Assembly: GCF_014196925.1 (NCBI RefSeq)
Contig: NZ_JACIEN010000003.1
Coordinates: 434,001-498,000 of the forward strand
Source: Chelatococcus caeni
GTDB taxonomy: Bacteria; Pseudomonadota; Alphaproteobacteria; Rhizobiales; Beijerinckiaceae
Direction of reading: 5' to 3'
Length of the DNA stretch: 64,000 nucleotides
Of this stretch, positions 63,383-64,000 are shown piece after piece. Position numbers and translations under genes: made by a program. Within the stretch, counting starts at the first letter, position 1; every line of letters begins with the position of its first letter. The notes beneath the pieces are model-generated. The model had not been told where the DNA came from, did no database searches, and was given only the letters and a program-made list of their open reading frames with translations.

Positions 63383-64000
63383 TTAACTCCTTAATGCTTC
63401 CCACGGACCGCGGCCCGCCCGGAAGTTGCATCCTTCTAACCGAACCTCTCCCGGCTGTCTGTTGCTGCGCCGCCACAGGCCCCTTCGGCGACTATGGCTG
63501 AAAAGTGACGGAAGCCGGGAGAAATGTGGGACCACCTTAAGGCAGGCGGCGCAAGGGCGGCTGGCACCTTCCGCGCGAACGCATCAACCTATTGTGTTTA
63601 TTTCATTTTCGTAGCCGGACGGCGGTGTTAACCAACCGTTCATCATGCCCTTCTCGACCCCATTCCGGACGTTATGGCGCAGCCTTCGCGGCATGCCTGC
63701 CCGGTTGCTGCATTGCAGCTATGCCTAACGAACACTTAAGAGGCCGCCGCGCGACACTTGTCGCCGGAAATGCCGGCGCGCGAAGCGAGGTGGAAGCGCG
63801 ATCGCTCGCACCGGCATCGCCAGCCCCAACCCCGCTGCCGGCGGGCCGCCGCTTCGCAGGCTCGCGTTGCGCTGAAAAGCGACTCGCAGGGCGGCCTTGG
63901 ACGGCGCGGGAGTCTTGCCGCGCGCGCACCCGCGTGCCAAAGGCAGGCTGGAACTCAGGGTGTGACACGTGAGCCTGCCTCTCTCCATCTTCGTCATCGC
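63383..64000. other. Intergenic region beyond the outer-membrane gene
   Basis: No gene is supported. The omp promoter should lie in the first 150 bases. From about 63670 both frames of the minus strand are open for 90 to 98 codons, but they have no Shine-Dalgarno site and no signal or domain, so they are likely noise of high GC content. A GTG at 63969 (reads VSLPLSIFVIA) could be the start of a gene running past the window end; there is no clear ribosome site. Confidence 0.45.

Overview
The window comes from a high-GC alphaproteobacterium, most likely a member of the Hyphomicrobiales (Rhizobiales). The signs are the gene order yqeY / dnaG / rpoD beside carA; the block lrp / ELM1-like / trxB / lsrB followed by two tandem AbcR-type small RNAs; a DUF992 protein; an Omp25/Omp31-like porin-type barrel; and a DnaG whose zinc ligands are mostly replaced. 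It reads as ordinary chromosome. I see no transposase, integrase, phage gene, rRNA or CRISPR array.

Layout. 1-2.2 kb: divergent LysR regulator and short-chain dehydrogenase with a candidate operator between them, then a RidA-superfamily protein. 2.2-6.7 kb: a CAU-anticodon tRNA, a TadG-like von Willebrand protein, AzlC/AzlD, and a class III nucleotide cyclase. 6.8-17 kb: core information and pyrimidine genes (rpoD, dnaG, yqeY, carA, carB), plus a small coiled-coil protein that may be read from a leaderless message. 17-23 kb: greA, a lipoprotein, then lrp, ELM1-like, trxB, lsrB and two nearly identical AbcR small RNAs. 23-32 kb: msrP, fadD, an EF-G-like GTPase, and a nitrate/sulfonate-type ABC transporter. 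32-43 kb: a DUF992 protein, aspartate aminotransferase, an aldose dehydrogenase, a SemiSWEET, a Dabb protein, a methyltransferase, uvrB, a second (GAF-linked) cyclase and an FMN reductase. 43-52 kb: a chromate-resistance pair (ChrA with a rhodanese-ChrB fusion), small cysteine-rich secreted proteins, a lytic transglycosylase, a Tim44-like protein, a 29-residue membrane micro-protein and an extensin-like lipoprotein. 51-59.7 kb: a catabolic island of a DapB-like reductase, a fused 5-oxoprolinase/hydantoinase, a TRAP transporter and a MarR-type regulator. 59.7-64 kb: secreted protein, RNase T2, rlmJ, a GST and an outer-membrane beta-barrel.

The most interesting parts are: (i) the tandem AbcR genes, whose transcribed parts differ at only about three positions while their upstream regions have diverged, except for a T-N11-A LysR-type motif at the same distance from both -10 elements; (ii) the divergent oxoprolinase / DapB-like / TRAP / MarR island, with a 17-bp palindrome over the transporter -35 and a reductase that lacks the DapB active-site histidines; (iii) the hidden 29-codon membrane protein gene with a perfect Shine-Dalgarno and its own terminator; and (iv) several core-family proteins with substituted catalytic or metal-binding residues (DnaG, EF-G-like, RidA-like). 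All names rest on reading the translated sequence; no database search was run.
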